The position numbers were made by a program, and so were the translations under genes. From positions 4,737,783 through 4,801,782 of the forward strand of contig CM064667.1 of assembly GCA_032717465.1 (NCBI GenBank): DNA of 64,000 bases. The letters run 5' to 3'. Below, piece by piece: positions 42,000 to 53,640 of the stretch; within the stretch, counting starts at the first letter, position 1, and every line of letters starts with the position of its first letter. The DNA comes from Coenobita brevimanus. Lineage: Eukaryota > Arthropoda > Malacostraca > Decapoda > Coenobitidae. Below the pieces are notes generated by a model. The model saw only the letters and a list, made by a program, of their open reading frames with translations. It ran no database searches and was not told the DNA's origin.

Positions 42000-42325
42000 T
42001 ATTCCTTTGTACTCCCTCCCTCTTCTCTCTCCTCCCTCCTGCCTCACATCCCTCCCTCCCTCCCTCATCCCTCCTTCTCAATCTCTCCCCCCCTCTCCCT
42101 CCCTCTCTGCCTCTCCTTTCCACCCTCTCTGCCTCTCCTTTCCACCCTCTTTGCCTCTCCCTTTCCACCCTCTCTGCCTCTCCTTCCCTCCCTCTCTGCC
42201 TCTCCTTCCCACCCTCTCTGCCTCTCCTTTCCACCCTCTCTGCCTCTCCTTCCCACCCTCTCTGCCTCTCCTTTCCACCCTCTCTGCCTCTCCTTTCCAC
42301 CCTCTCTGCCTCTCCTTCCCACCTT
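42000..42325. repeat. CT-rich array with 22-bp units
   Basis: Low-complexity CCTCCCTC leads into about ten copies of CCTCTCTGCCTCTCCTTTCC + AC (some with TTCCC). Glu/Arg-rich minus frames (GGKERQRGWKGEAERV) are repeat translations. Confidence 0.92.
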
Positions 42326-42838
42326 AACACTATCTTGGAGGGCGCGGGCTATGGCATTATCCCCAGCTGACCCCTCCACCTCCTCTCCTCGGCTCTAAAT
42401 GGGTAGCGTGTAATTTTTCCCACGTGCAGGTCCGTCGCTTATTTGTTTTTCCACATTAGCAGACGATTTCCACGGAGCGGCAACCCTGTCAGCCTGTCTG
42501 TCTCTCCACGTAGCTCCACATTCCTCTCAGATAACTTATTTCCACATCACTTTTCACACTAATAAAGACGATTTGGCTCAACTGAAAGAACAGGCAGTAT
42601 CAAAGACCTGATGAACAATATCCTGCCTTACCTTTGTTCATCTCGGCAAGATGGGCAAGCTGTTTAAACACTATCAACACTGAGAACAGACACACAGCTC
42701 GAGTGTCCTCCCCCTCTCACGGTTAGAGGGTGACTGACGGGATTCGAAGCTTCTATGGTTCACCGAGCTTCAGTTCGAGATAAAATATTTGTTTTTATGA
42801 TGCTGATTAATATTTATCTTTAATATTATTCCTCTCTA
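42326..42838. other. Unassigned sequence with a LINE-E remnant
   Basis: No gene. CAGCCTGTCTGTCTCTCCAC near 42490 is a single remnant of the LINE-E 62-bp coding unit on the minus strand. Confidence 0.5.
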
Positions 42839-43080
42839 TATATCTGTCTCTAGCCAGTTGCCTTAATCGCGTGAGGGGTGGCCACAAACAAATCGTCTCC
42901 ATGTCGCCCTGTCCCCTGCCATGTCACTACCCTCCCCTCAACTTACACTCCTCGTTCATATACCTCTCTACTCCATCCCTCCATCTCTTCTTTGGTCTCC
43001 CCCTCCCTCTCCCCTCTGCACCTCATTCACATAAACTCTCCTAGTTAGTCTCTCACCCTCCATACTCCCAACGCTAATCT
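42839..43080 (-). mobile_element. LINE-E 3' end fragment
   Basis: ATATCTGTCTCTAGCCAGTT, then GGGTGGCCACAAACAAATCG, CATGTCGCCCTGTCCCCTGC and the CT-rich coding complement up to AGTTAGTCTCTCACCCTCCA. Confidence 0.8.
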
Positions 43081-43158
43081 AGTCGTCTGGGTCGATGTTC
43101 ACCTGAAATACATTTTTATTTATCCTTTTTACTAGCAAGCATCCCAACCCCGACCATC

Positions 43159-43208
43159 GTGGTGGTGGTGGTGGTGGTGGTGGTGGTGGTGGTGGTAGTA
43201 GTAGTAGC

Positions 43209-43240
<32 letters not shown>

Positions 43241-43307
43241 CAGTAGTAGTAGTAGTAGTAGTAGTAGTAGCAGTAGTTGTAGCAGTAGTAGTAGTAGTAG
43301 TAGTAGC

Positions 43308-43339
<32 letters not shown>

Positions 43340-43365
43340 CAGTAGTTGTAGCAGTAGTAGTAAGA
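43159..43365. repeat. (GGT)n-(AGT)n microsatellite
   Basis: Twelve GGT triplets followed by about 160 bp of AGT triplets with GCAGT and TTGT interruptions. Confidence 0.97.
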
Positions 43366-43465
43366 ACAGGAAATGTCAGCCTGCTATCCAGCCTGCTGTT
43401 TAGCGTGTTGTATAGCCTGCTGCCTAGCCATCTTGCCTGCCTGCCTATCTGCTTGTCTACCTACC

Positions 43466-43535
43466 AGCCTCCCTGTAAGCCAGGAAACCATTTACATCGC
43501 TGGGTGGTAACCATATAACCAACCCATACGTGTGT
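43466..43535 (+). repeat. Repeat R fragment
   Basis: GTAAGCCAGGAAACCATTTA and CGCTGGGTGGTAACCATATA match the hallmark of repeat R at 34.06 and 39.77 kb. Confidence 0.7.
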
Positions 43536-43599
43536 GATATAATGTCACAAAGTGTAAGTTGGTCCAGAACAGCAAGCTAAGGTTTACAATCAACTCCTT

Positions 43600-44036
43600 A
43601 TCTGTAATATTGGTCACCCTTGTGGAATGGATGTGGGCAGGCTTCACTAAAACAACTGGACAAAATTCAGAACAAAGCTGCTGGAATTATTAATAACCCT
43701 ACTACTACAAATGAACTACTTCCCCTACAGGTAAGAAGGAATGTTGCCTCCCTTGCATTATTTTACAGATACTTTTATGGCAAATGCTCAGACGGAGTTG
43801 CATCCATTGTGCCACCTCTCCATGCCTTCCCCTGTGCTACACAGGCATCTGGTAGCGCTCATGACTGGAATGCCACACTGCCATATTGCAGAACTTCAGC
43901 CTATCAGAATCCTTTTATTCCCCGAACTGCATCTCTTCGCAACTCGCTTCCCCAGAGTTGTGTCCCCCCAAACTTCCACCTACAGCTGTTCAAGTCCAAC
44001 TGTTACAGATTTCCTATGAAAGAAGGACACCTGTAA
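43600..44036 (+). pseudogene. LINE-F: C-terminal ORF2 fragment (jockey/CR1-like)
   Basis: The open frame 43620-44036 reads LKQLDKIQNKAAGIINNP, VRRNVASLALFYRYFYGKCS, SFIPRTASLRNSLPQSCVPP-like residues and NFHLQLFKSNCYRFPMKEG before a stop. The Q-x-K-A-x-R/G-I-I motif and the final LFKSN are typical of the last part of jockey- or CR1-like ORF2 proteins. The RT core is absent. It differs from LINE-A but shares FYRYFYGKCS-type residues, so the two may be related families. It is directly followed by a LINE-E tail. Confidence 0.82.
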
Positions 44037-44210
44037 TCTATCTATCTATCTATTGCCAGACGCCTCAATCCCGCAAGGGGTGGCCACAAACAAATAGCCT
44101 CCATGTCACCCTGTCCCCTGCCACTTCCCTGCCCTGCTCCGAGCTCACACCCCCCTCTCTCATATACCTCTCCACTCCATCCCTCCATCTCATCCTTGGT
44201 CTCTCTCAAA
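44037..44210 (-). mobile_element. LINE-E 3' end fragment
   Basis: CTATCTATCTATTGCCAGAC, GCAAGGGGTGGCCACAAACA and CATGTCACCCTGTCCCCTGC, then the CT-rich coding complement. Its TAGA-type tail abuts the stop of LINE-F. Confidence 0.83.
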
Positions 44211-44382
44211 TACCTGTAATCTGGTGTATGGATTTGTTTTTTTATTCATTTGTTTTTCCTTCCTCTGTTCTGTTATGTACAAGAAAGGTGATGACACTAC
44301 AGGACTAAGAATTACAGCTAGGTTCAAGTTGCGGCAGCGAGCAATTCTAACCCATAGCTTTCCATCTCAGATCCTACAGATT

Positions 44383-44386
44383 ATTC

Positions 44387-44458
<72 letters not shown>
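44383..44458. repeat. (CT)n microsatellite
   Basis: About 37 CT dinucleotides, nearly pure. Confidence 0.97.
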
Positions 44459-44459
<1 letters not shown>

Positions 44460-44593
44460 AAGGTTTGGCCAGTAATTGTCTGATCGTGTGATTTTTGCTG
44501 TTGGCTAATGATGTCAAACCGCGGCTGGGACACGTGTTAATTACTCGGGTGTTTAGGCTTGTGCTGGGGGTGGTGGCAGTACGAAGAGCTGGT

Positions 44594-44855
<262 letters not shown>

Positions 44856-44987
44856 TTGTAGATGACAGTAAGTAAGTAATAAGGACTGGCACCAAGCCCA
44901 AGAGAACTATAGGGCACTAAAACCGCTGCATAAAAATGACGCGTGTGCCATGGTGGAATAAAGGTAGAGGGGAAGGCGGGGAAGACA

Positions 44988-45950
44988 CTAAATGTGAGGC
45001 AAGATACGGGTTTGAGATAGGAAGCGCATGAGGTGTGTGATGGAAAACACAGGGGATTCACCAAGAAGATCGGCTAAGGTAGGGGCACGTCCAAGGGAGT
45101 AAAGGAACGGGAGAGTCCGTCCGCGCACGACGTGGAACCGAGGGCAGTCAAGCAAAAGATGGTGGACCGTGAGTGGAACCTGGCAACACTGACAGGTCGG
45201 AGGAGTGCCTCCTGACATTAGAAAGCCATGTGTGATCCGCGTGTGGCCAAGGCGCAGACGGGCCAGGGCTGTTTCCCAACGCCTGTTGCGATGGGAGGAC
45301 GACTGCCAGGGAGTGACAGTATGTGTGATGGAGCGGAGTTTATCATCAGTTGTAGACATCCATTCTGCTTGCCACCGCTGGCCAGGGAGACGGGTAACAA
45401 TCGGGAAATAATCAGTTGCCGGGATAGGACGAGGTGTGACAGAGCGAGAGGTGACATCTGTACGTGCCAGGCAGTCAACCCTCTCATTACCCGGTATCCC
45501 AGCATGGCCTGGGACCCAACAGAAGAAGACAGACTTCAATCTGGTGTTAATGCGGAACAGCCATTCCTGTATCTTCAGCACTAGCGGGTTCCTGGCAGGG
45601 ATAGACTGAATACCATGTAGTGCACTAAGTGAATCTGTGAAAATAACAAAAGTGTGTAACCTTGATCGGTATATAACACGAAGGGCCAGTAAAATGGCCA
45701 GCAGTTCAGCAGTGAAAATACTGGCGACTGGTGGAAGGCGGATCTGATAGGTATGGTATGGGAAAAGAGCAGCAAAATCCGAGCCCACAGAAGACATAGA
45801 GCCGTCTGTGTACACTTGGGTCGCTGAGGAGTGACAATGCATATGATCCATAAAAAGATGATAGAGTTCCTGTGGGGTGGAAGAAGACTTTGGACAAGAG
45901 AGCAGGACATCACAGACAGTAGGGCGAGGAAGAAGCCAAGGCGGGAACAT
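44988..45950 (-). pseudogene. LINE-G: RNase H domain and C-terminal zinc knuckle
   Basis: The open frame of 320 residues has the RNase H tetrad: D in VYTDGSMS (~residue 47), E in FTAELLAILLAL, D in IFTDSLSALHG and D in GNERVDCLARTD, with the WVPGHAGIPGN loop. RNase H would degrade the RNA strand of the RNA-DNA hybrid. Downstream CQCCQVPLTVHHLLLDCPRF is the C-x2-C-H-C knuckle found at the ORF2 end of I-, R1- and jockey-group LINEs. The domain is complete and open, although the element is truncated. Confidence 0.92.
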
Positions 45951-46029
45951 AGAATCTCGTAGAGGGAGAACTGAAATAGCAGGGAAAAAAGGGATGCAAA
46001 TAAATGGGAGACCCTACAAGGAAAAGATG

Positions 46030-46716
46030 GAGCTAACGAGGGCGGAAAAGGAGGGGAGAGGTGCGTAACAGAGGAAGGGAAACCTGCAGAAGAAGGTGAA
46101 TGTGGTAACGCAGAGTCAGCTTGTCACGTCTGGAGGATAGAGTGGACATACCCGACTCAACACACAGGCTCGTAACCGGGATGGAGCGAAAAGCACCCAA
46201 CGCCAGACGTAAACCATGATGGTGAACAGAATCTAGGCGCCGAAGGGAGGCAGATGAGGCAGATGCATAAACCTGACAGCCATAATCAATCTTCGACAAA
46301 ACTAAGACAGCATGGAGCCGGAGCAGGGATGTACGGTCTGCATCCCAGGACATATGGCTGAGAGTTTGTAATAACCTTGAGGGAAGCAGAGGTCTTAAGG
46401 GAAGTGAGATGCGGGGACCAAGTCAGTCGAGAATCAAAGACAAGGCCAAGGAATGGGGCTGATAATCGGTATGGCAGGGGAGTACCATATAGTGTAAGAG
46501 GGGGTTGAGATACTGAATGACGGCTAGTAAAAGTTATAGCACAGGATTTCGTGGGGGAGAATTTAAAGCCATGATCTGTGGCCCACCCTGCAGCGGCATC
46601 TATAGCTGATTGAAGCAGGGTTCGTAAGGCCTGGACATCCGCTCCAGTGGCATATATAGCAAAATCACCTACGTATAATGAAGCACGAACACCATGCGGG
46701 AGAGATGAAATGATTA
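46030..46716 (-). pseudogene. LINE-G: RT thumb region
   Basis: The frame 46353-46033 reads RLHAVLVLSKIDYGCQVYAS, LRRLDSVHHHGLRLALGAFR and TLRYHIHLLL, the helical region between RT and RNase H in I-group ORF2. Upstream to 46716, SIDAAAGWATDHGFKFSPTK and LTLYGTPLPYRLSAPFLGLV are visible. The catalytic first Asp of YxDD is Gly here, so the RT is inactive. Confidence 0.85.
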
Positions 46717-46778
46717 CAGTGGTAGGGAATGAAGAAGGTAGAAGTGGTTTGGGATGTGCTGGTTGTGGAAAAGGAATG

Positions 46779-46846
<68 letters not shown>
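46717..46846 (+). repeat. GT-tract unit, copy 2 (right of LINE-G)
   Basis: GTGGTAGGGAATGAAGAAGG, TAGAAGTGGTTTGGGATGTG and AAAGGAATGTT, then about 33 GT dinucleotides. Roughly 85-90% identical to the unit at 44735 outside the GT run. Confidence 0.88.
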
Positions 46847-46848
<2 letters not shown>

Positions 46849-47338
46849 GAGAAAATGTGGCATAATATGGCTGATCCTCCTGTTTTAAGGTGTTTGTAAT
46901 TCATCCCTAATAATAATAATAAAAAAAAACACACTCCAATTCCCAACCCCCCTCTCTGTCATTGGTCCTCTCCTGCCTTTCCTCCTCTTTCCATTTCTCT
47001 TATTGACTACCTCTCTTCCTCCTCCATCTATCTCTCTCATCCTTTCCGGTCCTAGGTCATTCTCTTCTCTCTTGTCCTACAAATCAATCAACCTCCCCAC
47101 TGGCGAACATCATCCATCCCCTCCCCCCGCAGAGAAGCTGCCGACCAGGGTAGGACATAAGACCTGCGCTGATTGTCAGGGGGGAGGAGGTGCGTCTAGC
47201 CTACCTTCAAGCATTTTATCATATGCTCCCACCTCGACTGACCTCTTAGATCGTCGGTGGTGCACGGTGGGGGAGTGGATCTAGTCTGTACATTTATTCA
47301 GGCGATGGCCATTAAGCATCAACAAAACAAACAAAATA
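46847..47338. other. Unassigned; possible LINE 3' end with (AAAC)n tail
   Basis: CT-rich sequence leads to GGCGATGGCCATTAAGCATC followed by AACAAAACAAACAAAATAAA. A GCCATTAA-(AAAC)n end is common in I/jockey-group LINEs, so 47150-47335 may be a plus-strand LINE 3' end. No coding block confirms it. Confidence 0.4.
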
Positions 47339-47394
47339 AACAAACAGCAGCAATGTTTATTACCTCGTTCTCCTAAGACAAGTGGACAAAGACT

Positions 47395-47790
<396 letters not shown>

Positions 47791-47794
47791 GTGA

Positions 47795-49682
47795 CACCAC
47801 TGTGTTTGTTTACGTCGTTGTAAGTGAATGGGCAGACCCGGCAGAGCTTCCCCTCCGCCACAGTATCTAATACCCACAGAAGCAATGTTCTATCAAGTCA
47901 TGCTCTGTCTGCAAATCCAAGTGTTTGCCACGTATGTATAGTGGAAGGTAGAGAGAAAAACAAATAGTGATGCCATTGACTCCCAGTGTTTCTCTGACAG
48001 GAGATGACTGTGAGGCGAGGTGGAAAGGAGGGGAGGGGGGACAGGTGGTGGGGGCGCATGTATCGAAACTTTGTCGTGTTTCGTTTAGAAAGATGAAGGG
48101 TGTGATTAAACAGATGTTCTGAGGTGATCTGTAACTCCATATGTAATAACGTGTATTGGATGAATGTTGGAGTCTTAACGTTCGTCATACAGTGTGGTGA
48201 ACAACTGTAGCTGAGCATAAATATTAGGTGTGATGTTCGGTGTCTCGAATCGTGGTTCACCTGAGTCCAGCGAGTATGCGACTCAACTGCTGTAACATTT
48301 TTGTGGCTGAACCGGGGTGGCCATATGTGATTCCTGATTATGCATGTGACACAACGGTCATGCCATGTTGTGCATCAGCCAGTCTGTTTTATTGTGAGGT
48401 AAAACAATCATTATATACGCAAACTACGGTATAAGTAGATGTCCTGTTGCATAGGATTATAGCTACACTGTGTGTTGGACAGCTATTGGCTTGTGCGAAA
48501 ATGTTGTGTAGTCACGATACTGATGGATCACGTGGAGGTAGTGAGATACTGTATTTACATAATGCATACATATTTGTGGTATAATAATTGAGATAACAGT
48601 GTTACGTGTGCCCAGTCCACAAATGATGTTGCTTTCTTCGAGGTGCTATTTCATTAGTCTGGATAGCTGTGACACTACATAAAACATTCATACACTGGTC
48701 TTCATACAAGTATTACACATTCAGGTCCTCCTTAGCTCCAGATGCATGATGCTATTTAATCAAGTGTCTATAATCACACACTGTTCATCCAGAAGGAGCA
48801 ATATTTAATTCACCATGCATGTCTGTCTGTTGTCTGTCATTATAACACAAGGTTTTAGTATGTGGCCACGGCTACACAAAATATATTGGTGGCGTGGTGC
48901 TGCTGGGAGAGTGTAAAACTGTATATAGTCTACGTGTGTTTGTGCAGGGAGTCTGGTAATACACTTCACCAGTTTATTCACAACCATGCCAAGATAGCAG
49001 ACAAAGTTGCAGTTTTGGTGACTATACTGACCATTGAACACACTCTCACCTCCCAGCAGTCTGAATGAGGTCCTGTTTTCAGCCAATAGAAACATTAAGT
49101 AATACAGTGAACAATGCAGTTTTATGTGTAAAGTAAGGAGTGTTTTATGCACCGTGTCGTCATACAGGCTTATACAGTATAACACAGCCAAGGATAAGCT
49201 GGACCTACAGTAGGATAAATGTTGAGTACAGCTGGAGCATCAAGTAAACATAAGCAACATTACTGCACCAGCACCTGGATGATAAAACCCAACCACTGCG
49301 CTTTAGGCAAAATACTCCCGAGTTCTGAAGCTGCCCCACGACATCCAGTAGATTTACACAAGGTCATTGATAAGGCAGCAATTTCGTCGTAGCGATGCGA
49401 TATGATAAGGGAATCAATATCAGATCTCGTTACCCATTATACAAGGAAGGGCCGAAATTTTGAGAGACAGACAGACAGACAGAGAGGTCAATAAAGCACC
49501 AGGTCTGTATACATTAACTTTATTTTCTATCTTGGAGTAAAAATCTCAAATGATCACTTTACACTTCATGTCTCAGTAGAAATATCATCCACTTGACATA
49601 TATATATATAAATTCTGACTCTTAAAATCACATGTTTGCATATCAGGGAGTCAACCAACTACGACTGGTCACACGGCCGAAT
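47795..49682. other. Longest low-repeat stretch; no gene assigned
   Basis: About 1.9 kb in which I recognise no gene, SINE or LINE. There is a short (GACA)n run near 49465 and a (TA)5 at 49600. Minus-strand frames of 120-128 codons exist but show no domain. If the window contains non-coding host sequence such as an intron, this is the most likely place. Confidence 0.45.
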
Positions 49683-50312
49683 TTCAGCTGCTATGAGAGG
49701 CTCCGTAACTCCTTTCCCTTAGTGATTTAGTCAACATTCCACTGTGTGCTGGCTCCTTTAACCCCTACACCCCGGTTAACGTGTATAGCTGCAAGCATCT
49801 TCCCGCCACATAAATTACACAGAAATACTGATCATGTGTCTTGTAGCACCAAGTCCCTTTTGTAATTCATTTTCAAACCTTAAGACATTCTTTTCTGCTT
49901 TTTATTGCATCTTTATATCAACACAGCTTGGAATAATAACTTACAAAAGAATATTAAATGGTTAAATGCAAAACCCTGTGTACTACTCCTTTCACCTTAA
50001 CTTGGCCCAGATTTTCGTCCTTTTGCAGCTTATTTCACGAAGCTCAGTGGCAGAAAAGGACTATACTACGATTCTACATCGACTCCACAGCACTTCTTCG
50101 TGATTAGCATCATACTCGTGTTTATGTATTGTTATAACTCAGAATTTAAGACTGTAAGGTGGCTACTACAGGCCATGTTAGAGCAAAAAAGGGTATAGTG
50201 ATGTTCTTTTACTAGCCGTTATTTGCATTAACACTCGAGATTATTCAACTAGCAAAGAGTAAATCGCTATGAAACAGGTGTTACGGAGCCCCCATAGCTC
50301 TTTAAAACACGG
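49683..50312. mobile_element. MITE-1 copy d, long, probably containing a MITE-2 insertion
   Basis: The left arm GAGAGGCTCCGTAACTCCTT then TCCCTTAGTGATTTAG pairs with the right arm GTAAATCGCTATGAAACAGG then TGTTACGGAGCCCCCATAG. The distance between arms is about 550 bp, far above other MITE-1 copies. Near 49985 a MITE-2 end (TTTCACCTTAACTTGGCCCA) and then AGCACTTCTTCGTGATTAGC appear inside, consistent with nesting. Confidence 0.65.
49985..50165. mobile_element. MITE-2 copy c (nested)
   Basis: The left end is CCTTTCACCTTAACTTGGCC then CAGATTTTCGTCC; the interior has GCACTTCTTCGTGATTAGCA. The right end near 50145-50162 (AGAATTTAAGACTGTAAGGTG) is too degraded to align well. Confidence 0.5.
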
Positions 50313-50874
50313 CCATCAGAAGGGAAACATTATACAAAGAACAGAAAGAGACTGACAGGGGTGGCTGGGGGAGGGGATGGAGGCGTGTTGTGATGGGAAT
50401 CCGAAATCAAAATCCAAAATCATCATCAATTTTGGCCACAATTTTGATTCCCGGGGAGGTACAGCCAAAACAGGAAATTAGTTTATGACCTAATTATAGG
50501 CTTGACTTCATCCTATCACCCTCTATCACCCCTATCACCCTTAACACCTGCATTTATTGTGACTTATTTCAACTGCGAGAAGGTAAACATGGCGGGTCGA
50601 TTCGTGTTTACATTATGAAGTCAAGGTCAGGCTTTCCACAGGGTATTCAAAATTGCGGACAACATTTGGCGAATTTTGATGTATTTTCCTCACCATAACA
50701 TGCCTCATTTTTTTATATATGTAAATGAGGAATGTGGAAATAATTATATGTTCAGGACTGGCAAAAATGAAAGTATTTGTTACCCTCAACTAGCCCTGGT
50801 TACTGACTACAAAAGAGGTATCTATTGAACAAGGAATCTATATCTGCATTTATCAGACTTTAGCCCATTATTCT
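50313..50874. other. Unassigned sequence
   Basis: AT-rich, no gene. A short ATCAAAATCCAAAATCATCATCA-type low-complexity stretch lies near 50405, and CCTATCACCCTCTATCACCC is repeated near 50510. Confidence 0.5.
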
Positions 50875-51095
50875 CGTAAGGTAAGGAAGCTCCCTAACAC
50901 CTCTTCCTTGGTGATTTTTTCTCCAAACTACACAACAGTATCCCCTGGTTTGCTTCTTGTGTACTTTCAGTGTCAACACAGATTGCAAAACACGCAAGAA
51001 TATAGTAACGGAGCAGAATCAGAAATAAATCGGTAAGGAAGAGGTGTTAGTGAGCTTCCCCAGTGCACAAGAATATCGCCCTCTGTCTTGCTGGT
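50875..51095. mobile_element. MITE-1 copy e
   Basis: The left arm TATTCTCGTAAGGTAAGGAA, GCTCCCTAACACCTCTTCCT then TGGTGATTTTT; the right arm AATAAATCGGTAAGGAAGAG, GTGTTAGTGAGCTTCCCCAG and TGCACAAGAATATCG. Outer TATTCT/AGAATA ends are conserved. About 200 bp with a unique ~80-bp core. Confidence 0.78.
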
Positions 51096-52015
51096 ATAAA
51101 GAAAATGGATACGTTGGTCTTTGAAATAAGTAAGGTAACACAGCAAAAGAACTTCAGTATAACAGCTCTTGTGTACACAGATAGGAGGCAATATGAATTT
51201 TCCCATGTTTTACGTCAATAGAAAGGCACATTTGTATTATTTTGAATCATATTGCCTCTGGATTTTTAAATATCGACAAACGAAACTTTCAACGGCCTCC
51301 ATTTTCTGTCCGCTGCCATCAGAGAAGACCGTACGTTTTGACATCGAGAAAAAATACAGTTGTTCCCTTCAGTATATTTCTTGTGAGTATATTTCCTGTC
51401 CAATATTTTACACAGTGACAGGAGTTAATCTATTTACATCAAAAGACCAAGGTGGGATTCTGAAACGCATTTAAAATCAGTCCCTGTCGAATCTCAGGCT
51501 ATGCAAGATGGCTGACGACATTTGAATCTTTCCCTGTCCTCTGGCTTTCATCCAAAACAATTGGTTACGGGAGGAAAACTGTCATAGCTATTATTTTAGG
51601 ATAAAGAAAAGGGCAGGGAGTTCCCATTTCTCTAGTTCTACCTATGGAAACAAATAACAAGGCCTCGAATTTAAATACATTCCAGTATCCCAACCCTGAC
51701 ACCAAGATATCGAGATGAGGATGCGTGGTTGGTCGTCATGGAGAGAGGATTAACACAAGATGCATGGCCCTGTATTCGTGTGCATCTGTTTGCACATTTT
51801 CCTTCATGGTGTGTGTCTGTGTGCGTATTTTCTTTTAGTGTGTGTCTCTGTGCGGATTTTCCTTCATGATGTAAGTGTAATCTTGGTCTTTCAAAATTTC
51901 TAAGTCTTGCCCAAATCATCAGAGGAAAAAGATTCTTCATATATTTCTCAACACAGCAGCGCCTATGACTCCACCTGAACGAGCGATGTTCAAATATTAC
52001 CATTTCATTAACTAA
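51096..52015. other. Unassigned sequence
   Basis: No recognised gene. GATTTTCCTTCATGATG-like and GTGTGTCTGTGTGCG blocks near 51790-51870 form a short degenerate repeat. The 101-codon frame at 51169-51474 has no known domain. Confidence 0.5.
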
Positions 52016-52019
52016 GAAC

Positions 52020-52977
52020 ATATAGACAGAACTGGAGAGATGGGCTGACAAATGAGGAAGTGAAGGAGCATTGTGGTCTGGATGTGGATGAGGAGTTACA
52101 TGGAGAGACAGACTGACAAATGAGGAAATGAAGGAGCGTTGTGGTGTGGATGTGGAGTTACATGGAGAAACGGGCTGTCAAATGGGGAAGTGAAGGAGCG
52201 TTGTGGTGTGGATGTGGAGTTACATGGAGAGACAGACTGACAAATGAGGAAGTGAAGGAGCGTTGTGGTGTGGATGTGGAGTTACATGGAGAGACAGGCT
52301 GACAAATGAGGAAGTGAAGGAGCGTTGTGTTGTGGTGTGGATGTGGTGTTACATGGAGAGACAGACTGACAAATGAGGAAGTGAAGGAGCGTTGTGTTGT
52401 GGTGTGGATGTGGTGTTACATGGAGAGACAGACTGACAAATGAGGAAGTGAAGGAGCGTTGTGGTGTGAATGTGGAGTTACATGGAGAGACAGGCTGACA
52501 AATGAGGAAGTGAAGGAGCGTTGTGGTGTGGATGTGGAGTTACATGGAGAGACAGACTGACAAATGAGGAAGTGAAGGAGCGTTGTGGTGTGGATGTGGA
52601 GTTACATGGAGAGACAGGCTGACAAATGAGGAAGTGAAGGAGCGTTGTGGTGTGGATGTGGAGTTACATGGAGAGACAGGCTGACAAATGAGGAAGTGAA
52701 GGAGCGTTGTGGTGTGGATGTGGAGTTACATGGAGAGACAGGCTGACAAATGAGGAAGTGAAGGAGCGTTGTGGTGTGGATGTGGAGTTACATGGAGAGA
52801 CAGGCTGACAAATGAGGAAGTGAAGGAGCGTTGTGGTGTGGATGTGGAGTTACATGGAGAGACAGACTGACAAATGAGGAAGTGAAGGAGCGTTGTGGTG
52901 TGGATGTGGAGTTACATGGAGAGACAGACTGACAAATGAGGATGTGAAGGAGCGTTGTGGTGTGGATGTGGGTTGGA
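52020..52977 (+). repeat. 62-bp tandem array derived from LINE-E coding sequence
   Basis: About 15 copies of a 62-bp unit (ACATGGAGAGACAGACTGAC, AAATGAGGAAGTGAAGGAGC, GTTGTGGTGTGGATGTGGAG + TT). Two adjacent copies carry a 7-bp TTGTGTTGTG extension. The unit encodes WRDRLTNEEVKERCGVDVE, the LINE-E C-terminal segment, but 62 is not divisible by 3, so the frame changes every copy. It ends with a CCAATAAATAGACCAGTAGA and (GATA)n tail at 52990-53065. Confidence 0.93.
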
Positions 52978-53126
52978 GGGAGAGATTAAGGTGACGCCAA
53001 TAAATAGACCAGTAGATACATAGATAGATATAGATAGATAGATTGATAGATAGATAAGTAGATAGACTAGTAACCAAGGAGACTCATTCCCTTCATGCAA
53101 TAACTACAGAACAGGTTTGCTATACG

Positions 53127-53594
53127 TCCTTCACCTCAAGCTGGCCCAAATTTTCGTCCTTTCCATAGCACTTCTTCGTGACTAGCATCATATTGTGTTA
53201 ATACTGAGTAAAGGATATTACTATGACTGCATCCTTCCCATAGCACTTCTTCGTGACTAGCATCATATTCGTGTGTTATTCTCCAGTAAAGGACAATACT
53301 ACGGCTCTACATCCTTCCCATAGCACTTCTTCGTGACTAGCATCATATTCTAGTGTTATTCTCGAGTAAAGGACAATACTACGACTCTACGTCCTTCCCA
53401 CATCACTTCTTCATGACTAGCATCATATACTTGTGTTAATATAAAAAAAAAAAAAAAAGACAATACTACGGCTCTACATCCTTCCCACAGCACTTCTTCG
53501 TGACTAGCATCATAGTCTGTTGTTAATCTATCCGTTACATCTCAGCATTCAAGATGGAGGGATGTCAATTTTAGGCCAAGTTAACGTGAAGGTA
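53127..53594. mobile_element. MITE-2 copy d with internal tandem amplification
   Basis: The left end CCTTCACCTCAAGCTGGCCC then AAATTTTCGTCC pairs with the right end, whose complement is CCTTCACGTTAACTTGGCCT then AAAATTGACATCC. Between them are five tandem units of about 67-75 bp with CACTTCTTCGTGACTAGCAT then CATATTCGTGTTA, and one has acquired a 16-base A run (53442-53457). Another half-end, GGCCAATTTAAGGTGAAGG, follows at 53620. Confidence 0.8.
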
Positions 53595-53640
53595 GTACAG
53601 GAAACGTGGTCCTAATTTAGGCCAATTTAAGGTGAAGGAG

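Larger units (their letters stand above)
44865..46716 (-). mobile_element. LINE-G: I/R1/jockey-type LINE with RNase H, 5'-truncated
   Basis: The minus strand reads from the RT catalytic region near 46,660 (SLYVGDFAIYATG, whose middle V-G-D is a degraded x-D-D box) through GWATDHGFKFSPTKSCAITF and FLGLVFDSRLTWSPH to an RNase H domain and a cysteine-rich C-terminus. About 120 bp of 3' UTR end at a GT tract. The 5' break lies at the second GT-tract unit. At least one frameshift near 46,020 separates the RT and RNase H parts. Confidence 0.87.

Noticed and set aside
48805..49191. 128-codon minus-strand frame in the low-repeat region
   Set aside because: No domain or conserved motif; length is compatible with chance in AT-balanced DNA.
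51169..51474. 101-codon frame
   Set aside because: No recognisable domain, no neighbouring exon-like signals that I can support.
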